DNA of 64,000 nt, taken from contig NZ_LT627735.1 of assembly GCF_900101765.1 (NCBI RefSeq), positions 3,069,501-3,133,500 on the forward strand, written 5' to 3'. The stretch is from Nonlabens sp. Hel1_33_55. GTDB lineage: Bacteria > Bacteroidota > Bacteroidia > Flavobacteriales > Flavobacteriaceae. A program made the translations under genes and the position numbers. Below are positions 26,707-34,678 of this stretch, piece by piece. Below the pieces are notes generated by a model that worked only from the letters and a program-made list of their open reading frames with translations, made no database searches and had not been told where the DNA came from. Numbering within the stretch: position 1 is the stretch's first letter; every line of letters starts with the position of its first letter.

Positions 26707-27999
26707 ATGTCAGATCAAAAATTTTCAACGCAAGCACTACACACCGGTCACGATGTAAAACAAAATGGTGGCACTAGAGCTGTGCCCTTGTATCAATCCA
26801 CAGCGTACGTTTTCAACAACAGCGATCATGCTGCAAACCTGTTCTCGTTAGCAGAGCCAGGATGGATATACACCAGATTGAATAATCCAACAGTCGATGT
26901 GCTCGAGCAGCGACTAACTGCACTTGAAGGTGGTATTGCCGCAGTAGCAACCGCATCAGGAACGGCAGCAATTTCAACAACCTTATTGACACTGCTTAGA
27001 GCAGGCGATCATATTGTAGCCAGCAACTCGCTTTATGGAGGTACTTTCAATCTATTGTCAGTAACGTTGCCACGTCTGGGAATCAACACCACTTTTGTGA
27101 ATCCCAATGATGAGGAAGCTTTTACAAAGGCCGTTCAAGAAAATACTAGAGCTATTTTTGTGGAGTCTTTAGGGAATCCTAAACTAGATGTACTGGATCT
27201 TAAAAAAATCAGCGCTCAGGCTAAAAGTGCCAAAGTGCCATTGATTGTCGACAACACGGTAGCAACACCTTACTTATTGAATCCTATCGAGTACGGAGCT
27301 AATATTGTTATTCATTCCCTAACTAAATACATCAACGGTAACGGTACTGCATTAGGCGGAATCATCATTGATGCAGGAACTTTTGACTGGACTAACGGGA
27401 AATTCCCAGAATTCACAGAGCCATCTGCCGGCTATCATGGTCTAGTTTATAGTGAGGCATTGGAAGCTGCCGCATTCATTGCCAAAGTTAGAATTGAAGG
27501 ACTTCGTGATCTAGGTGGAGCCATATCGCCGTTCAACGCATGGCAAATCATCCAAGGATTGGAAACACTAAATCTGCGTGTTGATAAGCACAGTAAAAAT
27601 GCTTTGGAACTTGCTACGTGGCTCAAAGAACAAAAAGATGTAGAATGGGTGAATTATCCAGGTCTAGAATCAAGTGATTACTATGACCTTGCTCAAGAAT
27701 ATCTACCTAAAGGTCAAAGCGGTATTGTAACATTTGGTATCAAGGGCGGCTATGAAAACGCTAAAAAAGTTGTGGATAGCGCTAAGGTGTTCTCGCTACT
27801 CGCAAACATAGGCGATACAAAGTCCCTTATCATTCACCCGGCAAGTACGACTCACCAGCAATTGAAAGACGAGGATCAGTTAAGCACTGGCGTTAGCAAG
27901 GACTTGATTAGATTATCTGTCGGGCTTGAAGATATTGAAGATTTGAAGGCAGACTTGATTAACGCATTCAAGAGCATAAAAGCGTCGGTTACGGCATAG
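26707..27999 (+). CDS. metY: O-acetylhomoserine aminocarboxypropyltransferase (sulfhydrylase)
   Basis: This 430-residue Cys/Met-metabolism PLP enzyme makes homocysteine directly from O-acetylhomoserine and sulfide. TRAVPLYQSTAYVFNN, YTRLNNPTVDVLEQRLTALEGG, the PLP Lys in VIHSLTKYINGNG and SLIIHPASTTHQQL are MetY marks. The ATG at 26707 follows the typical length; an upstream in-frame start at 26662 would add unrelated residues. It is the first gene after a SAM-I riboswitch, followed without a gap by the acetyltransferase that makes its substrate. Confidence 0.95.
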   Translation: MSDQKFSTQALHTGHDVKQNGGTRAVPLYQSTAYVFNNSDHAANLFSLAEPGWIYTRLNNPTVDVLEQRLTALEGGIAAVATASGTAAISTTLLTLLRAGDHIVASNSLYGGTFNLLSVTLPRLGINTTFVNPNDEEAFTKAVQENTRAIFVESLGNPKLDVLDLKKISAQAKSAKVPLIVDNTVATPYLLNPIEYGANIVIHSLTKYINGNGTALGGIIIDAGTFDWTNGKFPEFTEPSAGYHGLVYSEALEAAAFIAKVRIEGLRDLGGAISPFNAWQIIQGLETLNLRVDKHSKNALELATWLKEQKDVEWVNYPGLESSDYYDLAQEYLPKGQSGIVTFGIKGGYENAKKVVDSAKVFSLLANIGDTKSLIIHPASTTHQQLKDEDQLSTGVSKDLIRLSVGLEDIEDLKADLINAFKSIKASVTA

Positions 28000-28980
28000 A
28001 TGTCAGGAAAACTGCAATACATATCTATTCCAGACCTTCAGCTTAGGTTGGGAAAAACTCAGGAAATTAGTGTTTCTTATCAGATTTTTGGGCGTGAGTT
28101 ACATACTGCGCCCATTATTCTGGTAAATCATGCATTGACTGGAAACTCCAGTATTGATCAATGGTGGGAACCGTTGGTGGGTTCTGGAAAGGTGCTGGAC
28201 ACAGACCGGTTTACCTTGTTGGCATTTGATATTCCAGGTAATGGTTACGATGGCAGCGTTGACAGATTGATCTACAATTTTCAGGAATGGTGCCTGGCTG
28301 ATGTTGCTCTCGCTTTCGCGAAAGCGATACAACACTTAAACATTAAAACAATTGACTTAGGCATAGGCGGTAGCATAGGAGGCGCATTGCTTTGGGAAAT
28401 GATGGCGATCGAGCCAAAATTATTTAGAACTATAGTTCCCATAGCAGCAGATTGGAAGGCCACAGACTGGCTCATAGCCTGCTGTCACGTGCAGGAATCC
28501 ATTTTGAATACGTCCAGTACGCCACTGGAAGTTGCTCGTCAACACGCGATGACTTTCTATAGGTCACCGCAAGGATTGGGTAACAAATTTCATCGTCAGA
28601 AAATAGCAGGATCCTTTGCCGTTAATAATTGGCTGGATTTTCATGGAAAGACTTTGGAGCAGCGATTTAGTTTGCCTGCTTACCAATTACTTAACCATTT
28701 ATTGGCAAGTACAGATGCAGCATTGAATCATGACAATTCAATTGAGAATGTGGTTTTGAATAGCGATACCACAATTGAAATGATTGCTGTTGATAGCGAT
28801 GGTTTTTTCGTCGCTCAAGAGGATCGTGATACCTACGAATTACTCAAGAATGACCATGAAGTGGCCTATCACGAGATCGTTAGTTTGCATGGTCACGATG
28901 CATTTCTTATTGAGCACGATCAGGTAAAAACGATTGTTTCAAAAATCATGAAACATCATTTGAAAGAAGTCAACGCTTAA
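28000..28980 (+). CDS. metX: Homoserine O-acetyltransferase-like alpha/beta hydrolase
   Basis: The 326-residue alpha/beta-hydrolase has an oxyanion segment VNHALTGNSSIDQWWEPLVG, the nucleophile Ser in GIGGSIGGALLWE, a catalytic Asp in AVDSDGFF and His in LHGHDAF, the order seen in MetX. It is shorter than many MetX proteins (about 350-380). Its ATG follows the metY TAG directly, and homoserine dehydrogenase comes next, so the operon supplies homoserine, acetylates it and sulfhydrylates it. A palindrome copy at 28311-28326 is read as LAFAKAIQ before the nucleophile elbow. Confidence 0.85.
   Translation: MSGKLQYISIPDLQLRLGKTQEISVSYQIFGRELHTAPIILVNHALTGNSSIDQWWEPLVGSGKVLDTDRFTLLAFDIPGNGYDGSVDRLIYNFQEWCLADVALAFAKAIQHLNIKTIDLGIGGSIGGALLWEMMAIEPKLFRTIVPIAADWKATDWLIACCHVQESILNTSSTPLEVARQHAMTFYRSPQGLGNKFHRQKIAGSFAVNNWLDFHGKTLEQRFSLPAYQLLNHLLASTDAALNHDNSIENVVLNSDTTIEMIAVDSDGFFVAQEDRDTYELLKNDHEVAYHEIVSLHGHDAFLIEHDQVKTIVSKIMKHHLKEVNA
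28311..28326. repeat. 16-bp palindrome (in metX)
   Basis: Perfect copy, coding frame AFAKA. Confidence 0.95.
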
Positions 28981-29021
28981 AAGGCGTTGAGCAAATTGGC
29001 AAACCTTTACACGACATTAGA

Positions 29022-30119
29022 TTGAAAACAATACACCTATATATATTTGGACTGGGAAATGTGGGCAGCAAGCTCATTGACCAGGTTCTTGATAGTCATC
29101 ATTTCTTTAAAAACCAGCATCAGCTTGATGTGCGCATTGTTGGTCTGGCAAATTCCAGACGAGTTCTGACAAAGGCATCTGGAATCACAAAGGATTGGAA
29201 AAGTGAATTTGCTGAGGATTCTACTACTAGAGAATCAAGCAGCTTCTATAAATTTTCAGAAGTACATGATATAGCCAAAATTGCTGTAGACGCAACTGCC
29301 AGTAAAGAGTTGTCCAACTTTTATCCAGAGATAGCGAGAGAAGGTTTTCATATCGTTACTGCTAATAAAATAGCCAATACATTATCTCAAGAATTCTATG
29401 ATAATTTAAGAACGACTCTTGATGCTAGAAACTTGCAGTTCCAATATGAAACTAATGTTGGCGCTGGATTGCCCATTGTGCAAACGGTTCGTAATCTTTA
29501 CGATAGCGGTGAGCAGCTATTTGCTATCAATGGAGTTTTCTCTGGATCTTTGGGATATATATTTAATAGATTCTCTCAGGAAGACAAACCTTTTTCTGAG
29601 ATCGTTAAAGATGCTTTGAAAAATGGCTTTACAGAACCAGATCCCAGAGAAGATCTTTCTGGAAATGATGTTGCACGCAAACTTTTGGTTTTGGCTCGAG
29701 AGGCTGGTATAAAACTAGAGTTTGAGGCTATTGAAATTGAGAATCTTGTACCGCCGCAGCTTCAAACCTATTCGCTCAACCAATTTCTTAATGAGTTGTC
29801 ATATCTAGACGAGCAAATGCAGCAGCGTAAATCGAAACTAAAAAAGGATGAGGTTTTGAGACACTTAGGACAACTAGATGTTAGAAATCAGACATTGACA
29901 GTTTCTTTACAGGCAGTTTCCAAACATTCTCCAGCTGGACAATTACAGGGCAGCGATGGTTTCTTTGAGATTTATTCTGAAAGTTATTCCAAAGAACCCC
30001 TAGTAATCAAGGGTGCAGGTGCAGGCCGTGAAGTCACTGCAAGAGGCTTGTTATCTGACATAATTAAAATAAGCAAGTCGCTGACTCTAAAACCAGTAAC
30101 TGAGTTCTATGCGAATTAA
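29022..30119 (+). CDS. hom: Homoserine dehydrogenase (monofunctional, no ACT domain)
   Basis: The enzyme reduces aspartate semialdehyde to homoserine. It has an N-terminal Rossmann motif (IFGLGNVGSKLIDQVL), VTANKIAN, a YETNVGAGLPIVQTVRNL catalytic region and GVFSGSLGYIFNRF, then EPDPREDLSGNDVARKLLVLAREAG with the catalytic Asp/Lys. At 365 residues there is neither an aspartokinase fusion nor a C-terminal ACT domain. The start is a TTG at 29022; no in-frame ATG precedes the conserved core. It lies 41 bases after metX and should share the SAM-I control. Confidence 0.92.
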   Translation: MKTIHLYIFGLGNVGSKLIDQVLDSHHFFKNQHQLDVRIVGLANSRRVLTKASGITKDWKSEFAEDSTTRESSSFYKFSEVHDIAKIAVDATASKELSNFYPEIAREGFHIVTANKIANTLSQEFYDNLRTTLDARNLQFQYETNVGAGLPIVQTVRNLYDSGEQLFAINGVFSGSLGYIFNRFSQEDKPFSEIVKDALKNGFTEPDPREDLSGNDVARKLLVLAREAGIKLEFEAIEIENLVPPQLQTYSLNQFLNELSYLDEQMQQRKSKLKKDEVLRHLGQLDVRNQTLTVSLQAVSKHSPAGQLQGSDGFFEIYSESYSKEPLVIKGAGAGREVTARGLLSDIIKISKSLTLKPVTEFYAN

Positions 30120-30122
30120 TAT

Positions 30123-31328
30123 TTAGCGAGCTAATGTAAACGTGAAAGTTGTAGAAACTCCTAATTGAGAGTCTACATCTATAGTTCCATCAAGGCTTTC
30201 AACCAGTTGCTTAACGGTGGAAAGTCCTATACCATGACCCTGGTTTCCATCGCGGTCATATTCACCAACGGTATTAAAAAGCTCAAAGATATTGGAGATT
30301 TTATCTGCCGGAATTCCTATACCATTATCTATGATTCTGAATTCATAATAATCGGTCAAAACATCAGCCTCTATGGAAATAACGGTTTCTTCCTTGTCAT
30401 TATATTTAATACTGTTCCCTATAAGATTTAGGAAAATTTGCTCAAGAGCAACTTGATTACAGTATAAAGTATGATTGACATCTGGTAAATTGATCTCACA
30501 TTGATGTTTAATATTGATCAACTCAACAATATCTTCAAGAACATCATTTAAATTAAATGTACTACGGTCTTCAATATCATGTGATGAACTCTCATAATGC
30601 GAAAGAATGTTTGTAATGTAATCGCTTAGTGAAAGTGAAGATTTCTTGAGATAACTCAAATATTGTTTGCCATCATCGTCTATTAAATCACTGTACTTCT
30701 GATTCAAAATGTCAGAGGTCACAATAAGATTTGCAAGCGGCATCTTCATGTCATGAGAAACGGTGGCCGCAAAATCTTTGAGTAAAGAATTATGCTTGGA
30801 TAGATGCTTTTTTGAGACCTCGAGATTTTGATTTGCTGCGTGCAACCTAAATAGTTGCTCCACTTGTTTTGCAAGATTTTTGAGAGCCTTAAGTTGATGG
30901 TCAGAAAGCTTTTTTGGTTTACTGTCTAAAACACATAAAGTCCCCAATACGTGTCCATCTTGATTAAATAAAGGTACACCGGCATAAAAAATAACAGGTG
31001 TTTCCTCATCAGTCACTAATGGGTTGTCCACAAATCTATCATCCTTTCTAGTATCCGGAATTTCTAGGATTTCATGAGGTTGATTAATTGCATGAGCGCA
31101 AAAACTTACATCACGACTTGTTTCACACAACTGAACGCCTATGGTAGATTTGAACCACTGTCGATTTTCATCAATCAATGAAATTAAAGCGTACTTAGTA
31201 TCACAAATATATGCCGCAAGCTCAGTGACGTTATCGTATTGGTCCTCAGATATAGTATCAAGAATGTTGAGTCGTCTCAGTGAGGCCAGACGATCTTTCT
31301 CGTTAATAGGTTTGGTGGCTGTAATCAT
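30123..31328 (-). CDS. GAF-domain sensor histidine kinase
   Basis: Residues about 20-165 form a GAF domain (SLIDENRQWFKSTIGV, SFCAHAI, FYAGVPLFNQDGHVLGTLCVLD). A short coiled coil leads to the phospho-acceptor His in FAATVSHDMKMPLANLIV near residue 192. Residues about 280-401 are the HATPase domain: N box LIGNSIKYND, G1 DNGIGIP, G2 GHGIGLS. No membrane segment or signal peptide is seen, so it should be cytoplasmic. No response regulator is adjacent. It is convergent with the homoserine dehydrogenase gene with almost no gap. The signal is unknown. Confidence 0.88.
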   Translation of the reverse strand: MITATKPINEKDRLASLRRLNILDTISEDQYDNVTELAAYICDTKYALISLIDENRQWFKSTIGVQLCETSRDVSFCAHAINQPHEILEIPDTRKDDRFVDNPLVTDEETPVIFYAGVPLFNQDGHVLGTLCVLDSKPKKLSDHQLKALKNLAKQVEQLFRLHAANQNLEVSKKHLSKHNSLLKDFAATVSHDMKMPLANLIVTSDILNQKYSDLIDDDGKQYLSYLKKSSLSLSDYITNILSHYESSSHDIEDRSTFNLNDVLEDIVELINIKHQCEINLPDVNHTLYCNQVALEQIFLNLIGNSIKYNDKEETVISIEADVLTDYYEFRIIDNGIGIPADKISNIFELFNTVGEYDRDGNQGHGIGLSTVKQLVESLDGTIDVDSQLGVSTTFTFTLAR

Positions 31329-31764
31329 AAAATTTTATTGCCGTTCAATTGGCAAATAATATGCCGTATCAATTAAATGCAAATTTAAATATTTATGCTA
31401 AGTAGGAATACTCTTAATATCACATCGGTTTTTGTAGGAATTTACAAATGTACTTAATTGATATTTAGTTTCTTAAACCTATATTGAGACGAGTTGTATT
31501 CTGATCAAATATTCGCTATTTGTTTTGTAATTAGCAACATAAAGCATCTTTTACTTAAACAAACACACCAGTTTTTGTGGAGGTTAGAGTTCGATGTTTT
31601 CTCGCTTTCGCGAAAGCGTGATCAAGAAAATCATCAATCACATTCATTCCGCTTTCCAACAAAGCAGCCTTTCTCAACGAGTATTAACGCTGCTTTATTC
31701 TTAAAGACTTGTTTACGTGCAGTTTGCTCACGACCTTTGCAGATTCTTATATAACGGAGTAATT
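31329..31764. other. Intergenic region with palindrome and hairpin, no supported gene
   Basis: The 436 bases between the divergent kinase and ferredoxin reductase genes hold one palindrome copy (31603-31618) and a hairpin AAAGCAGC (31661-31668) / GCTGCTTT (31689-31696) with a 20-base loop. A 36-codon frame starting at about 31594 spans the palindrome but has no protein-like support. I do not recognise a riboswitch. Confidence 0.45.
31603..31618. repeat. 16-bp palindrome (upstream of ferredoxin reductase)
   Basis: Perfect copy in the divergent intergenic region. Confidence 0.95.
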
Positions 31765-32859
31765 ATGGCTATGGAGAATGAGATGATAACTACAGATATT
31801 TTAATCATAGGTGCTGGTCCCACGGGACTATTTGCTGTTTTTGAAGCTGGCTTACTCAAGTTGAAGTGCCATATTATCGATGCACTTGCTCAACCTGGTG
31901 GTCAGTGTACAGAACTGTATCCTAAAAAACCTATTTATGATATTCCTGGTTTCCCAGAAGTACTCGCGGGTGATTTGGTGACCAATCTTATGAAACAGAT
32001 CGAGCCATTCCAGCCTGGGTTTACATTGGGAGAAAGAGCTGAAACAATCGACAAGCAAGACGACGGAAGCTTCATAGTAGCAACCAGCAAAGGAACTAAG
32101 CACCACGCCAAAGTAGTTGCAATCGCTGGTGGTCTTGGTTCTTTCGAGCCACGCAAACCTATGATTGATGGTATAGAAAGATACGAGGATAACGGTCTTG
32201 CTTACATGATCAAGGACCCTGAAGTCTACCGCGATAAAAAAGTAGTGATTGCTGGTGGTGGTGATAGTGCTCTGGACTGGTCTATTTTTCTAGCAAATGT
32301 TGCTAGTGAAGTAACACTGGTGCACCGCAGGGAAGAATTCCGTGGTGCGCTGGATAGTGTGGAGAAAGTAGAAGAATTGGTCCAACAAGACAAAATCCGT
32401 TTGATTACTCCAGCGGAGATTCTCGACATCAACGGCGAAGGTGTTGTTGAATCGGTATTGCTTCAACACAATGATGAAGCAAAACGCATGGAAGTCATCG
32501 AGTGCGATGCTTTTATTCCGTTATTTGGACTAGCTCCTAAATTGGGCCCAATAGCCGATTGGGGTCTAGAAATAGAAAAAAATGCGATTAAGGTGGATAA
32601 CACACTGGATTACCAAACCAACGTTCCAGGTATATATGCCATTGGTGATGTGAACACCTATCCAGGTAAATTAAAATTGATTCTATGTGGTTTCCACGAG
32701 GCAACCCTAATGTGTCAGAGCGCTTACCAGCGCATCTTTCCAGATAAGCGTTATGTGATGAAATATACAACCGTTGGTGGTATTGATGGATTCGACGGTT
32801 CTCGTAAAGAAGCAGAAAAAGCGGTAGTTAAAAAAATAGGCAACAAGCAGAATGTCTGA
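31765..32859 (+). CDS. Ferredoxin-NADP(+) reductase, thioredoxin-reductase-like type
   Basis: The 364-residue flavoprotein has the FAD motif ILIIGAGPTGLFAVFEAG, QPGGQCTELYPKKPIYDIPGFP, the NADPH motif VVIAGGGDSALDWSIFLA with VHRREEFRG, and the FAD tail GIYAIGDVNTYPGKLKLILCGFHEA. It lacks the CxxC pair of thioredoxin reductases, which marks the type 2 FNR family. The partner is probably the 2Fe-2S ferredoxin whose gene overlaps its end by eight bases. The start at 31765 is preceded by GGAG at a normal distance, unusual for this genome; the frame upstream to 31717 lacks similarity. Confidence 0.9.
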   Translation: MAMENEMITTDILIIGAGPTGLFAVFEAGLLKLKCHIIDALAQPGGQCTELYPKKPIYDIPGFPEVLAGDLVTNLMKQIEPFQPGFTLGERAETIDKQDDGSFIVATSKGTKHHAKVVAIAGGLGSFEPRKPMIDGIERYEDNGLAYMIKDPEVYRDKKVVIAGGGDSALDWSIFLANVASEVTLVHRREEFRGALDSVEKVEELVQQDKIRLITPAEILDINGEGVVESVLLQHNDEAKRMEVIECDAFIPLFGLAPKLGPIADWGLEIEKNAIKVDNTLDYQTNVPGIYAIGDVNTYPGKLKLILCGFHEATLMCQSAYQRIFPDKRYVMKYTTVGGIDGFDGSRKEAEKAVVKKIGNKQNV

Positions 32860-33175
32860 TATCAAAATGACCATCATTGACCGTGAAGGTCAGCGCCACG
32901 AGGTCGATGCACCTACAGACATGAACATGAATGTCATGGAAGTCTGCAAGGCCTACGATTTGCCAGTACAAGCCGTATGTGGTGGTATGGCGATGTGCGC
33001 CACTTGTCAATGCTACATTATCAGCGACCACAATCTAGGTGAGCGCAACGATGATGAAGAGGCGATGCTATGGGAAGCGCAAAACGTAAAAGACAACTCT
33101 AGACTGGGTTGCCAGATTCCGATTACGGAAGATTTAGAAGGATTGGTGATTGAATTGGCTCCTGAGGAGAAGTAA
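32852..33175 (+). CDS. 2Fe-2S ferredoxin
   Basis: This 107-residue electron carrier is of the adrenodoxin/ISC type. Cluster ligands are C-x5-C-x2-C in CGGMAMCATCQC and the distal Cys in SRLGCQIP. The beta-grasp beginning (IKMTIIDREGQRHEVDA) is complete. The start overlaps the reductase gene, so both proteins are likely produced together as an electron-transfer pair. The final acceptor is not shown by the context. Confidence 0.93.
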   Translation: MSDIKMTIIDREGQRHEVDAPTDMNMNVMEVCKAYDLPVQAVCGGMAMCATCQCYIISDHNLGERNDDEEAMLWEAQNVKDNSRLGCQIPITEDLEGLVIELAPEEK

Positions 33176-33345
33176 GTTGGAACTTTAATCTAATTTATAT
33201 AATTAGCAATGTGAGTTTTCTATTAGCGTTAAGTGAGAAACCTAATTCCACATCCCTAAAACCTCATTCCTGTTACATTTTTTCTATTTTAATTTTGTTT
33301 TTGACTTTCCAAAGCCCATATTTGTACCAGTTCATTGCATTTTGA

Positions 33346-33447
33346 GTTATAAAGAAAGGTTCAGGGATTAGACCCGTTGAGACCTTGGCAACCCTACGAT
33401 TGTAGAAGGTGCCTCATTCTACCGCGCCTTTGGCTTGGACAGATAAC
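33346..33447 (+). ncRNA. SAM-I riboswitch upstream of metH
   Basis: The P1 strands are GTTAT (33346-33350) and ATAAC (33443-33447). Between them come AAAGAAAGGTTCAGGGA (kink-turn), TTAGACCC, GACCTTGGCAACC, a P3 hairpin around TGTAGAAGGTGCC, and ACCGCGCCTTTGGCTTGGACAG, the SAM-I order. It is followed 205 bases later by the split methionine synthase genes. A downstream CTTTCTTT (33467-33474) is complementary to AAAGAAAG (33351-33358) in the aptamer's 5' side and could serve in switching. A possible -7 box CATATTTG lies at 33317-33324. Confidence 0.9.
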
Positions 33448-33652
33448 TATCAGCTTCATCGCTATTCTTTCTTTAAAATTTTCGCACGCTTTTTTGTTGT
33501 ACTCGCTTTCGCGAAAGTGAACACAACTAAAAGTTTTTACTGCACTTGGTGCGGTACGAAAGCGTAATTCTTCTCAAAATTCAAGCAAACCAGTAATTCA
33601 TGTAATGGATTAAACTTGGTTGCATGTGAGCACTTAATTAGAAATACAAAGA

Positions 33653-34678
33653 TTGAGAAACGAGATTTTATACAAAGCCCTGCAAGAGCGCATTCTAGTG
33701 CTGGATGGCGCGATGGGAACCATGTTGCAACGACACAAATTTACTGAGGAAGATTTTAGAGGCGACCGCTTTGCCGATTATGCATCAGATGTCAAGGGAA
33801 ACAACGATTTGCTTTCTATCACTCAGCCAGATGCTATTGCAGGCGTTCATGCTCAGTATTTTGCGGCTGGAGCAGACATTGTGGAAACCAATACATTTAG
33901 CGGCACCACCATCGCCATGGCAGATTATCACATGGAAAATCTGGTGGATGAACTTAATATTGAAAGTGCGAAGATCGCCCGCAAGGTAGCAGATGAGTTC
34001 ACCGCTAAGGAACCTCACAAACCTAGGTTTGTTGCAGGAGCCATAGGCCCGACCAATAAAACCGCAAGCATGTCGCCAGACGTAAACGATCCTGGCTATA
34101 GAGCGATCACCTTTGAAGAATTGCGAAAAGACTACAAGCAGCAAGCTGCTGGATTAGTAAAAGGTGGTGTGGATATTCTACTGGTAGAAACAGTGTTTGA
34201 CACACTAAATGCCAAAGCGGCTCTATTTGCGATTGAAGAATTGAAAGAAGAACTCAAGCTCGACATTCCAGTTATGGTAAGCGGCACAATTACCGATGCC
34301 TCTGGAAGAACCTTAAGCGGTCAAACTGCCGAGGCGTTCCTCATTTCCATTGAGCATATTCCGTTATTGTCTGTTGGATTTAATTGCGCCTTGGGCGCAA
34401 AACAACTCACCCCATATCTAGAAACAGTAGCAAACAAATCCCAATACGGGATTAGTGCTTATCCCAATGCTGGCTTGCCTAATGCGTTTGGAGAATATGA
34501 TGAAACACCAGATCAAATGGCTTCACAGATTCGAGAATATCTCGATAAATCGCTCGTCAATATTATTGGTGGTTGCTGCGGGACAACCCCAGAACACATT
34601 GCTGCCATCGCTAAAATAGCTGCAGAATATCAACCTAGACCCATTCCTTCACTTCAAAAACTAGCAAATGTCGGATAA
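33653..34678 (+). CDS. metH: Cobalamin-dependent methionine synthase, homocysteine-binding part (split MetH)
   Basis: This 341-residue protein is only the first MetH module. It begins with ILVLDGAMGTMLQRHKF and has the zinc ligands Cys in SVGFNCALGAKQ and the Cys pair in IIGGCCGTTPEHI. It binds and activates homocysteine. The remaining modules are encoded by the next gene, whose start overlaps this one by 11 bases. Splitting MetH in this way is common in flavobacteria (family knowledge). The start is a TTG at 33653. It lies in a SAM-I controlled unit. Confidence 0.92.
   Translation: MRNEILYKALQERILVLDGAMGTMLQRHKFTEEDFRGDRFADYASDVKGNNDLLSITQPDAIAGVHAQYFAAGADIVETNTFSGTTIAMADYHMENLVDELNIESAKIARKVADEFTAKEPHKPRFVAGAIGPTNKTASMSPDVNDPGYRAITFEELRKDYKQQAAGLVKGGVDILLVETVFDTLNAKAALFAIEELKEELKLDIPVMVSGTITDASGRTLSGQTAEAFLISIEHIPLLSVGFNCALGAKQLTPYLETVANKSQYGISAYPNAGLPNAFGEYDETPDQMASQIREYLDKSLVNIIGGCCGTTPEHIAAIAKIAAEYQPRPIPSLQKLANVG

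Noticed and set aside
31594..31704. Short ORF (36 codons) upstream of the ferredoxin reductase
   Set aside because: It is created partly by a palindrome copy, has no signal or domain character, and no spacing evidence links it to the next gene.
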